Positions 18,904 to 27,121 of a stretch of 64,000 bases of DNA are shown here, in pieces. The stretch comes from DATMNR01 sp963702765 (lineage in GTDB: Bacteria > Chloroflexota > Ktedonobacteria > Ktedonobacterales > Ktedonobacteraceae). Where the stretch lies: positions 1 through 64,000 of the forward strand of contig CAVPEB010000035.1 of assembly GCA_963702765.1 (NCBI GenBank), written 5' to 3'. Position 1 is the stretch's first letter. Every line of letters starts with the position of its first letter. The translations under genes and the position numbers were made by a program. Under the pieces are notes generated by a model, which had not been told where the DNA came from, ran no database searches, and saw nothing but the letters and a program-made list of their open reading frames with translations.

Positions 18904-19587
18904 CTACATTCTGGGAAACGGTAAAGCCCAGATCCAGATGCAGGCAGCAAAAGCCACACTTCCAGCAATTACGAAAAGATGGAAGATTTCGTGAAACCCC
19001 AGTACGTTAGGAAAAGGATCTGGTTTCTTACGGGCATAAATGACTGCGCCGATTGTATAGAGAATACCTCCCAGAGCAAGGGTTGCCAGTGCTGTCCAGG
19101 GTAGTTTCGTTATGAAGACAGGTAGCGCCAGAATTGCGACCCAGCCCATACCAACATAGAGACTGGCAAGCACCCAACGAGGAAGTTTCAGGGTAAAGAA
19201 TGATAGGCAGACGCCAAGAACTGCAAGCGACCAGATCAACAACAGCATGACGATACGGAACCATCCACTCAAGACATTGAAGCACAGAGGAGTATAGGTA
19301 CCCGCAATCAAGATAAAGATATTCGCATGGTCAATGGTACGTAAAACTCGACGTTGAGGGGCAGGCCAGTTGCCAATGTGATACATGGCGCTGACGGTGT
19401 AAAGCTCGATCATACTCAAACCAAAGATGAGCATAGAGATCATGCGAGGGATATCGCCCCGACTCATCCAGCACAAAGCCGCTGTTAATATAATTGCTCC
19501 CACCGCTGCCAGCGCGTGGAACCATCCACGTAAGAGAGGTTTTTTCAAGAGTACTGGTTCTACTGGTCGTATTTTTTCCTGGATCAT
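18904..19587 (-). CDS. Hemolysin III family (PAQR/YqfA-like) membrane protein
   Basis: 227 residues with seven predicted membrane helices. PAQR-family features are the SxxxH-type YTVSAMYHIGNW, the IDHANIFILIAGTYTP helix and the C-terminal FHEIFHLFVIAG with paired histidines that bind a metal in this superfamily. The bacterial proteins are called hemolysin III, but their physiological role is poorly defined and may be membrane-lipid related. Convergent with nuoN. Confidence 0.88.
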   Translation of the reverse strand: MIQEKIRPVEPVLLKKPLLRGWFHALAAVGAIILTAALCWMSRGDIPRMISMLIFGLSMIELYTVSAMYHIGNWPAPQRRVLRTIDHANIFILIAGTYTPLCFNVLSGWFRIVMLLLIWSLAVLGVCLSFFTLKLPRWVLASLYVGMGWVAILALPVFITKLPWTALATLALGGILYTIGAVIYARKKPDPFPNVLGFHEIFHLFVIAGSVAFAACIWIWALPFPRM

Positions 19588-19877
19588 TGTGTTTTAGCAT
19601 TTCCTATAATATATCATTCTATATTCAGTATATGCTGTTTCCAAGCGAAAAGCAGCGTTGCCAGCTAACAGAACATACCTCGACTTTGCACAATTCTCCT
19701 CAACAACAGAAAGCAGGAAGGTTCCTAATCCCGAGATCACTTTATCTTACAGCGAAGGCGGTGGGTAGCATGCGTATGTTTCACAAATAAGAGAAGAAGC
19801 AAGTGGTATACTAGGGGTGAAGAACTCTCTTCATGCTCCTTTCTTGGAGGATGCTGATTGTCAGGGACCCAATCCCG
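19588..19877. other. Intergenic DNA left of the IscB locus
   Basis: These 290 bases hold the promoter side of the hemolysin III gene and the left flank of the IscB composite. No conserved ORF is seen. The last ~20 bases before 19878 (ending in AATCCCG) would be the guide segment of omegaRNA copy 1 if the usual IscB layout applies. AT-rich with no clear promoter. Confidence 0.5.
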
Positions 19878-20059
19878 TAAAACGGGACGGGCTTGTATGA
19901 GTCCAACCTGACCAGCTCACTTGCAAGAGTAGCCGTTATCGTGTTCACGATACCCCCCGGTGCAGGGCCAGCTTGGAGACCTATCGTCTCGCATTAAACA
20001 TCTGTAGTGGGTGAAGGAAGTGTGTGAGACCGAACAAGCCACGATAACTGAGCGAGGCC
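19878..20059 (+). ncRNA. OmegaRNA-like unit, copy 1
   Basis: This 182-base segment is nearly identical to 20845-21026, which directly precedes the intact iscB, the known position of the IscB omegaRNA scaffold. It contains several short hairpins, for example CCGTTATCGTG...CACGATA and GGAGACC...GTCTC. In this family the guide is the flanking DNA just 5' of the scaffold. Here the unit leads into a LAGLIDADG ORF instead of iscB. RNA status is inferred from position and repetition. Confidence 0.65.
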
Positions 20060-20076
20060 GCAAAGGGAAATAACAT

Positions 20077-20769
20077 ATGACATATGCTACGAATTAGGCT
20101 TTTTTCTCTACATGGACACCTGAGATGGCCTATGTCTTTGGCTTCTGGTTTGCAGACGGATGGATGGGACAACCTCACAGAGACCTTCACATAGGTTTTG
20201 TGAGCAAAGATAGAGAGCATTTACGACTTATCCAGTCTGTCATGAGTTCTGAACACAGGTTGTGTGCAAGGCAGGGGAATTGTTACACATTTAGAATTGG
20301 CAATAAGCAGATGTGGGATGACTTACATAAACTTGGGGGTATTCCTGCAAAATCCTTAGTTGCTGAAATGCCTTTCATTCCAAAGGGGTATCGACGCCAT
20401 TTTATACGTGGTTACATCGATGGTGATGGCACCGTTCGTTGGGACACTTCAACGCGTCGCCGTCCTCACGTAAGTATGGTTGGCGGTTCGTTGTTTCTTC
20501 ATCAGGTAGCTCAGATGCTTGATCAAGAAACAGGGGTAGGGGTTGCGAGAGTAAAGGTATATGGCAGTAAAACACCTGAAATTGTCTATACAGGTATTAA
20601 GGCCATGGCCCTCGCAAAATGGCTCTACTCCAATACTTCTCTAGCTCTGGAACGGAAGGCAAAGGTGGCACATGAGTTTGAGACATGGGAACTCTCCAAA
20701 TTCGGATGGAAGAGTCGAGCAGTTATGACACTGAAGATGCAAGCGATATTGACAGGAGAAATCAAATGA
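20077..20769 (+). CDS. LAGLIDADG homing endonuclease, in-frame TAG at codon 7
   Basis: Two LAGLIDADG motifs are present: YVFGFWFADGWM near residue 3 and FIRGYIDGDGTVRW near residue 93 (numbered from the ATG at 20125), each with the acidic residue needed for metal-dependent DNA cleavage. The natural N-terminus probably begins at the ATG at 20077 (AAAGGG upstream), because the frame reads into FFSTWTPEMAYV, a standard start for this family; a TAG at 20095-20097 interrupts it after six codons. Translation could instead start at 20125, giving 214 residues. The stop TGA overlaps the ATG of the IscB scrap. The ORF occupies the place where iscB should follow omegaRNA copy 1. Family call is firm; activity is unknown. 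Confidence 0.8.
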
Positions 20770-20867
20770 AGGGTTATCAAACCGGCAATATCGTCAAGGC
20801 AGTGGTGACACACGGCAAGAGAGTCGGAACGTATGTCGGACGGATAAAACGAGACGGGCTTGTATGA
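20766..20867 (+). pseudogene. IscB C-terminal remnant
   Basis: Bases 20766-20843 match iscB bases 22154-22231 at 72 of 78 positions and encode the same peptide start (KGYQTGNIVKAVVTHGKR). The frame then runs into omegaRNA copy 2 and stops at 20867. It is a relic of an IscB C-terminal domain, fused directly behind the LAGLIDADG ORF. Its last ~20 bases are also the candidate guide of omegaRNA copy 2. Confidence 0.8.
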
Positions 20868-21026
20868 GTCCAACCTGACCAGCTCACTTGCAAGAGTAGC
20901 CGTTATCGTGGTCACGATACCCCCCGGTGCAGGGCCAGCTTGGAGACCTATCGTCTCGCATTAAACATCTGTAGTGGGTGAAGGAAGTGTGTGAGACCGA
21001 ACAAGCCACGATAACTGAGCGAGGCC
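20845..21026 (+). ncRNA. OmegaRNA-like unit, copy 2, directly upstream of iscB
   Basis: Same 182-base unit as copy 1 with two substitutions (near 20853 and 20911). It ends 38 bases before the iscB ATG. Known IscB proteins use a guide RNA encoded just upstream of the gene, with the guide at its 5' end. The 5' neighbour here is the IscB remnant, so the guide would resemble iscB's own 3' coding sequence. The RNA may extend a little beyond 21026. Confidence 0.7.
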
Positions 21027-21064
21027 ACCATTACCTGGGAAACCAGAGGTCCGAAAGGGCAGAT

Positions 21065-22381
21065 ATGTCAAAAGTGTTTGTCGTAGATACCAAGAAGCAA
21101 CCGCTAAACCCGGTCCATCCTGGGAGGGCACGTCTCCTGCTCACTCAAGGCAAAGCTGCGGTGCTGCGTAGATATCCCTTTACGATTGTGCTCAAGCGTT
21201 CTGCAGAGTCACCGCACGTCGAACCATTGCGCGTGAAGCTTGATCCTGGCTCGAAAGTGACAGGACTGGCCATTGTGAACGATGCCTCTGGCGAAGTGGT
21301 CTTCGCTGCGGAGTTGAAGCATCGGGGACAAGCCATCAAAAAGGCACTGGATGCCCGTCGAGCAGTACGCCGTTCACGGAGGCAGCGCAAGACACGCTAT
21401 CGTCAGGCCAGATTCGCTCATCGCAGAAAACCGCAAGGATGGCTCCCGCCCTCCCTTGAAAGCAGAGTAGCCAATGTTCTGACCTGGGTGCATCGACTAC
21501 GCCGCTGCTGCTCGATCACAGCGATCAGCGTGGAGTCGGTCAAGTTCGATCTGCAAAAGATGGAGCATCCCGAGATCTCAGGCGTCGAGTACCAACAGGG
21601 GACGCTCTCCGGCTATGAAGTTCGGGAATATCTTCTTGAGAAGTGGGGGCGCCGGTGCGCCTATTGTGGCATGAAGGATGTCCCGTTGCAAATTGAACAC
21701 ATCCATCCACGTGCCAAACTGGGCACTGATCGGATCAGCAACCTGACCCTGGCCTGTGAACCCTGCAACAGTAAGAAGGGAGCTCAGGATGTGCAGGTGT
21801 TCCTGGCACACAAACCCGCTGTCTTAAAGAGCATCCTGGCACAGGCGAGAGCCCCGCTCACACATGCTGCTGCTGTGAACAGCACACGGTGGGCGCTTTT
21901 TGAGCGGCTGCAAGTATTGGGGGTGCCCATCGAATGTGGCAGTGGGGGACTCACCAAGTTCAACAGGACGATGCGAGGATTGCCGAAAGCGCACTGGATG
22001 GACGCAGCGTGTGTAGGAAAGAGCACACCTGAGCACCTCCATATCAGTGATGTGGTGCCACTGCTCATCACAGCGCATGGGTATGGCAATCGACAAATGT
22101 GCTTGATGGACAAGCATGGCTTTCCACGAACGAGATCCAAACAGGCCCGATCAGTGAAGGGCTACCAGACCGGCGATATCGTCAAGGCAGTGGTGACACA
22201 CGGCAAGAGAGTCGGAACGTATGTGGGACGGGTGGCAGTTCGCGCTACTGGCTTCTTCAATATTACGACAGGAGCAGGGACGATAGAGGGCATCAGCCAT
22301 CGTGACTGTCATCCGATGTATCGCGTGGACGGCTACAGTTATCAATTTGGAAGGAGGGCGGCGTTTCCTCCCGTCGAGTGA
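21065..22381 (+). CDS. iscB: RNA-guided nuclease IscB
   Basis: 438 residues. N-terminal PLMP-like domain (MSKVFVVDTKKQPLNPVHPGR, with PLNP replacing PLMP), RuvC-I KLDPGSKVTGLAIV, an arginine-rich bridge helix (RRAVRRSRRQRKTRYRQ), RuvC-II ISVESVKFD, the HNH domain with zinc-type CAYC/CEPC pairs and the catalytic IEHIHPRA histidine, RuvC-III AHWMDAACVG, and a basic C-terminal domain. All expected catalytic residues are present, so it should be able to nick both DNA strands with an omegaRNA. IscB is the ancestor group of Cas9. The ATG at 21065 follows AAAGGG; the frame extends upstream to 20978 only through the omegaRNA. Intact and probably functional. Confidence 0.93.
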   Translation: MSKVFVVDTKKQPLNPVHPGRARLLLTQGKAAVLRRYPFTIVLKRSAESPHVEPLRVKLDPGSKVTGLAIVNDASGEVVFAAELKHRGQAIKKALDARRAVRRSRRQRKTRYRQARFAHRRKPQGWLPPSLESRVANVLTWVHRLRRCCSITAISVESVKFDLQKMEHPEISGVEYQQGTLSGYEVREYLLEKWGRRCAYCGMKDVPLQIEHIHPRAKLGTDRISNLTLACEPCNSKKGAQDVQVFLAHKPAVLKSILAQARAPLTHAAAVNSTRWALFERLQVLGVPIECGSGGLTKFNRTMRGLPKAHWMDAACVGKSTPEHLHISDVVPLLITAHGYGNRQMCLMDKHGFPRTRSKQARSVKGYQTGDIVKAVVTHGKRVGTYVGRVAVRATGFFNITTGAGTIEGISHRDCHPMYRVDGYSYQFGRRAAFPPVE

Positions 22382-22570
22382 TCGGCAGACGGGTCTCCAC
22401 GCCGCTTTCTTTATGAACAGAATTATAGTGAGCAGCTTCATGCTCTGAGCGAAACGTAAGGAAAGCAATTCCTGCATGTTTCTCTCTTGCACCCCGTCCG
22501 AAGGCAAGGCGTCTCACTCACCTGGCATTCACACGATAAGACTTTCTATCGCCAGGAAGAAAGGATTCTG

Positions 22571-23725
22571 ATGAAGACGCGAGAACAGATTGCGGCTTTT
22601 CCTCAGCGACAGTATCGCCGCGGCCTGTTCGTGCTGATTGTTGCCGCCTATGTGTCCCTCCTCGTCTCCATACCATTTGACCCGTGGCGTGTAGCTATCC
22701 TGGTTGGACTCGGTCTCCTGTATACGGCGGTCGGGTTGTTTGGCCTGGAGTACTGCTGGCGCTCACCATCCAGACCGATCATGCTAGTGTATTTTATCGT
22801 CCTCGTCGTCATCCTCGGAGCAATTCTCTTCCTCAGCCTGGGAGAGGGCTTCCTTCTGCTCGTGCCCCTTGCAGCCTATAGTATTGTTCTCCTTCCCGAA
22901 GTGGAGCGGTCGCCATGTGCGTGCTGCTGCTGCTGCTACTTGGCTTTGTGGACAGAAGTGTCGGAGATACCTGGAAAACCATCCTCCTGATCGTTCTCTC
23001 GATGTTTGCCTCGTGTGTCTTCGTGTTCGTCTTTACTGAAGCCGTGATGCGCGAATCACAAGCGCATAAAGCACTTGGCGAAGCGCACCAGCGATTACGC
23101 GAGTATGCTGCAGCAAATCGAAACGCTGGCGACAGCCGCCGAACGGAACCGCCTGGCACGGGAGATCCATGATAACCTGGGGCATTATCTCACTATCATC
23201 AATGTACAGCTTGAGGCGGCACGGGCCATGCTGGACGTGGATCCTATGCGTGCTCGCAGTGCCATTGAGAAAGCGCAGAAGCTCACGCGGGACGGATTAG
23301 GCGAAATTCGGAGTTCCATTGCCGCGCTGCGCGCCTTGCCTACTGAGAACCGTTCCTTGCCTGAGGCACTCACAGATCTGGTGGGGGAGTCGGAGGCAGC
23401 GGGCGTGCCTACCTCGCTCCTCATACCTGGCGCGTTGCCCCAACTCTCGTCTCCGGTGAAATTCGCGTTATATCGCATTGCGCAGGAAGGACTCACCAAT
23501 GTGCGCAAGTACGCGCATGCCACCCATGTCGACCTCACTCTTGACGGAACCGAGGAGCATATGGTGCGCTTACGCGTGCAGGACAATGGTGTCGGGGTTC
23601 TCTGCACCACAGACGGCTTCGGGTTGCTCGGAGCGCGCGAGCGAGCCAGGGCCCTGGGTGGACAGATCCGCACGGCCAGTTCTCCTGGTGAAGGCTTTCT
23701 CTTAGAAGTGGAGCTCCCGCTATGA
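22571..23725 (+). pseudogene. Membrane sensor histidine kinase (HisKA_3), two frameshifts
   Basis: The reading frame leaves and returns (one base missing near 22903, one extra near 23115), so the corrected protein has about 384 residues. It has about six N-terminal membrane helices, the NarL-type dimerisation motif ERNRLAREIHDNLGHYL with the phosphoacceptor histidine, and an ATPase domain with EGLTNVRKYAHA and DNGVGV and GLLGARERA. The middle frame supplies the helix LLLLLLGFVD and the linker to REYAA. The stop overlaps the response-regulator start by four bases (ATGA), the usual layout for such pairs. It is either inactivated or mis-sequenced. Confidence 0.8.
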
Positions 23726-24378
23726 GCACTCCAATTCGCGTACTGATTGTCGATGACCAGGCATTGTTCCGCGAAGGACTGCACACCCTCCTTTCCGTAC
23801 AGACTGACCTGCAGGTTGTGGGAGAGGCTCGCAATGGGGAGGAGGCGCTGCGCCTGGCGGCTGCCCACGAACCAGATATCATCTTGATGGACCTGCATAT
23901 GCCCATCCTGGATGGCGTGGCTACGACCCGCCGCCTGCAGAGCTACCATCCTGCCATCAAAGTGATTGTGCTGACCACTTTCGATGATGACGAGGATGTT
24001 TTTGAGGGTCTACGCGCTGGAGCGGTCGGCTATCTCCTCAAAGATGTCCCCTCGGAAAAACTGGTCGAGGCCATCCGTGGAGTCGCGCGTGGTGAGTCTT
24101 TCTTAGAGCCTTCCATTGTGAACAAGATCGTTGCTGAGTTCGCGCGCCTGTCACCCCAGCGGCCCTCCTCATCTCAACCTTTGATCGAGCCTCTCTCCGA
24201 ACGCGAATTGGAGATCCTGCGCCTGCTTGGTCAGGGTGCCAGCAACAAAGAGATTGCAGATCACTTGATCATTACTGTGGGCACAGTGAAGAATCACCTG
24301 ACGAGCATAATGGGAAAATTGGGCGTACGTGACCGCACGCAGGCTGCACTCAAAGCCAGAGAACTGGGGATCATATAA
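23722..24378 (+). CDS. NarL/FixJ-family response regulator
   Basis: 218 residues. Receiver domain with acidic pocket VDDQ, phosphoacceptor Asp in ILMDLHMPILDG (~residue 54), switch Thr in VLTTF and Lys in LLKDV. A C-terminal LuxR-type HTH follows: LSERELEILRLLGQGASNKEI and TVKNHLTSIMGKLGV. It is translationally coupled to the kinase. Its likely targets include the two duplicated palindromic promoters nearby (24411 and 30895), by inference. Confidence 0.93.
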   Translation: MSTPIRVLIVDDQALFREGLHTLLSVQTDLQVVGEARNGEEALRLAAAHEPDIILMDLHMPILDGVATTRRLQSYHPAIKVIVLTTFDDDEDVFEGLRAGAVGYLLKDVPSEKLVEAIRGVARGESFLEPSIVNKIVAEFARLSPQRPSSSQPLIEPLSERELEILRLLGQGASNKEIADHLIITVGTVKNHLTSIMGKLGVRDRTQAALKARELGII

Positions 24379-24410
24379 TTCATTCCTATCTCTCTTCCTC
24401 TTGTCTCAGT

Positions 24411-24570
24411 GAGAGCATCAGCAACTATTGGTCATAGAAGGTCATGGGGAAGAACATGACCTCTCAAGGTGACCTTTGTCACCTCTCCTGTACTTACAAT
24501 TCGCTTATACTCTCCACAGAAGATATGTGAACCGATTACTTTGATAACCTATTAAGAATTAGAGAGGAAA
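24411..24570 (+). promoter_or_regulatory. Duplicated operator/promoter region, copy 1
   Basis: Contains GGTCATG (24440-24446), an 8-base gap, then CATGACC (24455-24461), with an additional GGTCAT at 24430, and AGGTGAC (24467-24473)-4-GTCACCT (24478-24484). A -10-like TATACT is at 24506-24511 with no good -35, fitting an activated promoter. A clear second copy lies at 30895-31045. The downstream gene is at 24578. Confidence 0.65.
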
Positions 24571-24577
24571 GAATAAT

Positions 24578-24997
24578 ATGGAAACACGTTACTATGAGAC
24601 CCAGGAGATCAATATTCCACCGATTGCTCAAGCGCTGGTGGTTGAATATCTGGCGCAGGGGTACAAAGCACAACAATTTGGCGATGCCAACCAGACCACT
24701 GTTCAACTGAAGAAGGATAGCGCCTTGAGAACTATCACAGGCTTTGATAAGGCACTCGCGATTTCTTTCCAGCGTGTTGACGGCGGGGTGCTCGTGAACG
24801 TAGGAGCGCAGGACTGGGTCGATCAGATTGCAGTAGGAGCGGTTGGTCTGATCATCCATCCCTTGCTAATTACAGCAGCGATAGGAGCAATCCAGCAAAA
24901 TAATGCCTTACATGATGTGCTCAATTCAATTGACCAACACATACGGCAACAACAGCCTCAAGCCAGGGCCGGGGTACCTTCTGCAAACCTTATGTAG
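24578..24997 (+). CDS. Hypothetical protein with glycine/hydrophobic segment
   Basis: 139 residues, no family recognised. The N-terminal half looks like an alpha/beta domain (PIAQALVVEYLAQGYKAQQF, TVQLKKDSALRTITGF). A hydrophobic stretch VGAVGLIIHPLLITAAIGAIQQ (residues ~87-108) may be a membrane or helical-hairpin segment. The C-terminus is Gln-rich. It lies directly behind the palindromic promoter copy 1 and after the two-component pair, so it is a probable target of that system. AGAGAGGAAAG is a plausible ribosome site. Confidence 0.6.
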   Translation: METRYYETQEINIPPIAQALVVEYLAQGYKAQQFGDANQTTVQLKKDSALRTITGFDKALAISFQRVDGGVLVNVGAQDWVDQIAVGAVGLIIHPLLITAAIGAIQQNNALHDVLNSIDQHIRQQQPQARAGVPSANLM

Positions 24998-25089
24998 AGA
25001 GAAGACAGGTTGCTTTGCCTGAAACGGGAAACCGAAATGCAAAACGAACCCTAGAGCGCGATTGATGTATGAGTAAAAAGGAGTAGACT

Positions 25090-25929
25090 GTGCGCATACA
25101 CGCTATCCAAACAGGAACCGTTGCTATCAAAGCACGTCAGTTGAACGGCCGGGGGCGTGGTGCCCTGCGGCCAATCAACACCCTGCTTGATCCAACATGG
25201 ACAGAACCCCTACCTATCTATGCCTGGGTGATTGAGCATCCAGAGGGTCTGATCGTTGTTGACACAGGCGAGACCGCCCGGGTGGCAGAACCAGGCTACT
25301 TCCCCTGGTGGCAACCCTACTTCAAACTGGGCGTGCGCGAACTGGTACGTCCTGAAGAGGAGATCGGGCCTCAACTGCGCGCCCTGGGCTTTGCACCAGC
25401 CGATGTGCGCTGGGTGCTGCTAACCCACTTCCACACCGATCACGCCGGTGGGCTGCCTCATTTCCCAACTTCCGAGATCCTGGTTTCGCGCACAGAATAT
25501 CAGGCCGCTTACGGTTTCCGGGGACAGATGAGAGGCTATTTGCCTCAGCACTGGCCGACGTGGTTCAAGCCACACCTGATCGATTTTGCCTCTCAGCCTT
25601 TTGGGCCATTTCCAGGCAGCTATTCGCTCACCAGCGCGGGTGATGTCCACCTGGTTCCGACACCAGGTCATACTTCCGGGCATTACTCGGTTATTGTGCA
25701 GGAAGATGAGCACGCGATCTTTTTCGCGGCTGATACCTCCTATACCCAGCAATTGTTGTTTGATGATGCAGTTGACGGGGTCACACGGGATGTAGCGCTC
25801 TACCAAAAGACATCACAACAGATTCGGACATACCTGCAAAGCGTGCCATCGATTTATCTGCCTAGCCATGATCCTGAGGCAGCCCATCGTTTGGCAACAC
25901 GTAACGAAGTTCGTCCTGTGAGTGCTTGA
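25090..25929 (+). CDS. MBL-fold metallo-hydrolase, N-acyl homoserine lactonase-like
   Basis: 279 residues with a GTG start after AAAGGAG. Metal-binding motif HFHTDHAGG, later His in PTPGHTSGHYS, an Asp in FFAADTS and a C-terminal His in LPSHDPEA: the full set for a dinuclear zinc site. The overall pattern (IYAWVIEHPEGLIVVDTGE near the N-terminus) is that of the AHL-lactonase-like subgroup, but many such proteins hydrolyse other lactones or esters, so substrate is unproven. Followed after 30 bases by the epimerase-like gene. Confidence 0.85.
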   Translation: MRIHAIQTGTVAIKARQLNGRGRGALRPINTLLDPTWTEPLPIYAWVIEHPEGLIVVDTGETARVAEPGYFPWWQPYFKLGVRELVRPEEEIGPQLRALGFAPADVRWVLLTHFHTDHAGGLPHFPTSEILVSRTEYQAAYGFRGQMRGYLPQHWPTWFKPHLIDFASQPFGPFPGSYSLTSAGDVHLVPTPGHTSGHYSVIVQEDEHAIFFAADTSYTQQLLFDDAVDGVTRDVALYQKTSQQIRTYLQSVPSIYLPSHDPEAAHRLATRNEVRPVSA

Positions 25930-25959
25930 GGAGATCCTGAGTGAAAAGGAGAGAAAACG

Positions 25960-26916
25960 ATGATTCCTCACGATGAATTGCATGTCGTCTTTGGTACCGG
26001 ACCCGTTGGTCTCGCGGTGATGCGCGAACTCCACGGACAGGGAAAGCGCGTTCGCCTGGTCAATCGTAGTGGCACAGCAGCGGCCCCGCAGAGCGTCGAA
26101 GTCGTGAAAGGCAATGCTGCAGACCAGGCTTTCACACGCCAGGTGTGCCAGGATGCGACTGTCGTCTACAACTGTGTCAACGCGCCCTATACCGACTGGG
26201 CAGCGCTTTTGCCTCCGATGCACGCCGCCATTATCCAGGGCGCGGCAGCGGCCAATGCAAAGCTCGTCGTGACCGAGAATCTCTATATGTACGGCCCGGT
26301 CTCCGGTTCTATCACCGAAACGCTTCCCTTCCACCCCACTACACGTAAAGGGCGGGTGCGCGCGAAGATGGCCGAGGATCTGATGGCAGCCCATCGTGCA
26401 GGGATTGTGCGAGCTACCTCCGGGCGTGCATCCGACTTTTATGGACCTGGAGCTGGTTCACAAGGCATCTTTGGCGACCGGATCGTCCCTCCCCTGCTGA
26501 ATGGCAAGAGTGTGTCGGTCGTGGGCAAGCTGGATATGCCCCATACGTATACCTATGTCAATGATTTCGGGAAAGGGCTGGTGCTGCTTGGCGCGCATGA
26601 CGAAGCGCTTGGCCAAAGCTGGCATATTCCTAACGCACCGACGCTGACCACGCGCCAGATGCTCACTCTCTTTTTCGAGGAGGCCCAACTACCTCCCAGG
26701 ATGAGTTCTGTCCCCGATCTGCTGGTAAGGATGCTGGGCCTGTTCAATCCGCTACTGCGCGAAGTCGCTGAGATGCTGTATGAATTTAACGAGCCCTTTG
26801 TGGTGGACAGCAGCAAATTCGTGCAAGCCTTCGGTGATATCGCCACGTCCCATCAGGAGGCGGTCCGGCAAACTCTGGAGTGGTATCGCTTGCCCGCTCA
26901 AACGAAAGCCGCATAG
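25960..26916 (+). CDS. NAD-dependent epimerase/dehydratase family protein
   Basis: 318 residues, extended-SDR-like Rossmann protein. The dinucleotide loop is VVFGTGPVGLAVMREL near residue 10, with a following acidic/basic turn (RLVNRSG) that suggests NADP. NLYMYGPVSG supplies the SDR tyrosine context, although the usual YxxxK is not obvious. AAAGGAGAG precedes the ATG. Probably an NAD(P)-binding reductase or regulator of unknown substrate. Confidence 0.8.
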   Translation: MIPHDELHVVFGTGPVGLAVMRELHGQGKRVRLVNRSGTAAAPQSVEVVKGNAADQAFTRQVCQDATVVYNCVNAPYTDWAALLPPMHAAIIQGAAAANAKLVVTENLYMYGPVSGSITETLPFHPTTRKGRVRAKMAEDLMAAHRAGIVRATSGRASDFYGPGAGSQGIFGDRIVPPLLNGKSVSVVGKLDMPHTYTYVNDFGKGLVLLGAHDEALGQSWHIPNAPTLTTRQMLTLFFEEAQLPPRMSSVPDLLVRMLGLFNPLLREVAEMLYEFNEPFVVDSSKFVQAFGDIATSHQEAVRQTLEWYRLPAQTKAA

Positions 26917-26942
26917 TAGTCTTAGCTCCGTTCCCGATATCT

Positions 26943-27121
26943 CCTCTTGCTGGTACCCGCGACCCGATCGTGGCGGTGTCCAGCGGGCGGTCGCTCTCAC
27001 TACAGGCGTTTGGTATAAGAAAATAGGTATGCGATGGCTCAAGAAAACATCGCAGTAAAATTTGAAGAAGGAGAACACTCATGACACAAACGATAACATA
27101 TACCAACGAGAAGGAGACACA
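26943..27121 (+). repeat. Duplicated leader/promoter sequence, copy A
   Basis: About 180 bases closely matching 27923-28110. Shared parts: an imperfect inverted repeat around GGTACCCG...CGGTGTCC, CGGTCGCTCTCACTACAGGC, GGTATAAGAAAA (TATAAG as -10 candidate), and GAAGAAGGAGAACACTC plus an ATG with the same Met-Thr-Gln-Thr opening codons. The repeat ends near an inner ribosome site and second ATG. Confidence 0.75.

Larger units (their letters stand above)
19878..22381 (+). mobile_element. Composite IscB element with duplicated omegaRNA and LAGLIDADG ORF
   Basis: Order on the + strand: omegaRNA-like unit copy 1, LAGLIDADG endonuclease ORF, 78-base IscB 3' scrap, omegaRNA-like unit copy 2, complete IscB. 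The two omegaRNA units are 182 bases each with two mismatches, and the scrap matches the IscB 3' coding region at 72 of 78 bases. This is either a tandem duplication in which the first iscB was replaced by a homing-endonuclease gene, or one element inserted in another. No tnpA is present, as usual for non-autonomous IscB elements. The outer right end could not be placed; it lies beyond the iscB stop at 22381 and before the kinase start at 22571. Confidence 0.75.
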
